Below are positions 63,887 to 64,000 of a stretch of 64,000 nucleotides of DNA, piece by piece. The notes beneath the pieces are model-generated. The model saw nothing but the letters and a program-made list of their open reading frames with translations, was not told where the DNA came from and did not search any database. Each line of letters begins with the position of its first letter. The first letter of the stretch is position 1. The position numbers and the translations under genes were made by a program. Origin of the DNA: CAZYJD01 sp964647785 (lineage in GTDB: Bacteria; Bacteroidota; Bacteroidia; NS11-12g; UBA9320); NCBI GenBank assembly GCA_964647785.1, contig CAZYJD010000002.1, positions 14,186 to 78,185 on the forward strand, read 5' to 3'.

Positions 63887-64000
63887 ATGATTAAAGTGCG
63901 CCGGAATATTATTTGGTTTATTACCCTGTTGCTCTCCTGCCATTCGGTCTATGCCCAGAAATGGGAAATAGGCGGAATGATCGGTGGATCCAATTATCAG
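63887..64000 (+). CDS. Second DUF6089-family protein, 5' part (cut by window end)
   Basis: The first 38 codons of another exported protein. The signal peptide (IIWFITLLLSCHSVYAQ) is followed by KWEIGGMIGGSNYQ, nearly the same as the mature start of the gene at 62891. It is therefore a tandem DUF6089 paralogue. The rest lies to the right of the window. Confidence 0.8.
   Translation, partial: MIKVRRNIIWFITLLLSCHSVYAQKWEIGGMIGGSNYQ

Noticed and set aside
1..64000. tRNA, rRNA, phage or transposase genes
   Set aside because: No cloverleaf-like element, ribosomal sequence, integrase or transposase could be recognised by reading; a dedicated scan was not possible.

Overview
This window is a piece of a Bacteroidota chromosome, probably from a metagenome or draft scaffold because it holds two 100-base N gaps. 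The phylum call rests on a 287-aa rpoD, promoter -7 boxes of the TAnnTTTG type, many exported proteins with type IX secretion (T9SS) type A or type B C-terminal sorting domains, GEVED and choice-of-anchor-L surface domains, a DUF6089 outer-membrane protein, menaquinone genes, and weak Shine-Dalgarno signals. A marine or freshwater Flavobacteriales-like lineage is plausible, but I cannot place it to genus. No rRNA, tRNA, CRISPR array, phage or insertion sequence was recognised.

Layout. 1-6.3 kb is housekeeping: the 3' end of feoB, rpoD, an ArsC-family reductase, menD-menB and sucB. 6.5-12.2 kb holds oxyR, two unknown exported proteins, icd and a HARE-HTH-like DNA-binding protein. 12.5-17.9 kb is a tightly overlapping minus-strand cassette of three exported proteins: a metacaspase with DUF4384, a trypsin-like protease with ankyrin repeats, and a tandem-caspase protein whose first caspase domain has lost its catalytic pair. 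18.0-25.6 kb carries a glycosyltransferase, proS, a repeat-rich lipoprotein broken by a gap, a FadL-like outer-membrane protein and a small T9SS protein. 25.7-31.4 kb has a large T9SS-B protein, an Nfu-type Fe-S protein and a UvrD helicase fused to a RecB-type nuclease.

31.6-37.5 kb holds two large paralogous T9SS adhesin-like genes. The first is interrupted by a gap. Its flanks match the second gene for exactly 55 nt on each side, and joining it to the second gene's 3' part keeps the reading frame. The missing part is therefore very probably a near-perfect copy of about 2.9 kb that the assembler collapsed. 37.6-41.8 kb is a translationally coupled operon of an ECF sigma factor, a membrane protein that looks like an anti-sigma region joined to a beta-barrel-like region, and a T9SS cargo protein.

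41.9-58.5 kb contains a comF-like gene, thiL overlapping a TonB-dependent receptor and followed by a FAD oxidoreductase, a T9SS-B protein, a Nudix hydrolase divergent from dihydroorotase, a sialidase-like exported protein, a PpiD-like chaperone, an alpha/beta hydrolase, typA and a methyltransferase. 58.5-64.0 kb has ssb preceded by a phased CAAACG array, an unusual multi-helix lipoprotein, an unlisted 57-aa membrane protein, a shortened 3-hydroxyacyl-CoA dehydrogenase-like protein, ridA, nadK and two tandem DUF6089 proteins, the last cut by the window end.

The strongest candidates for undescribed biology are the exported caspase-trypsin-caspase cassette, the collapsed adhesin duplication with its signs of gene conversion, and the sigma/anti-sigma-barrel/T9SS operon.
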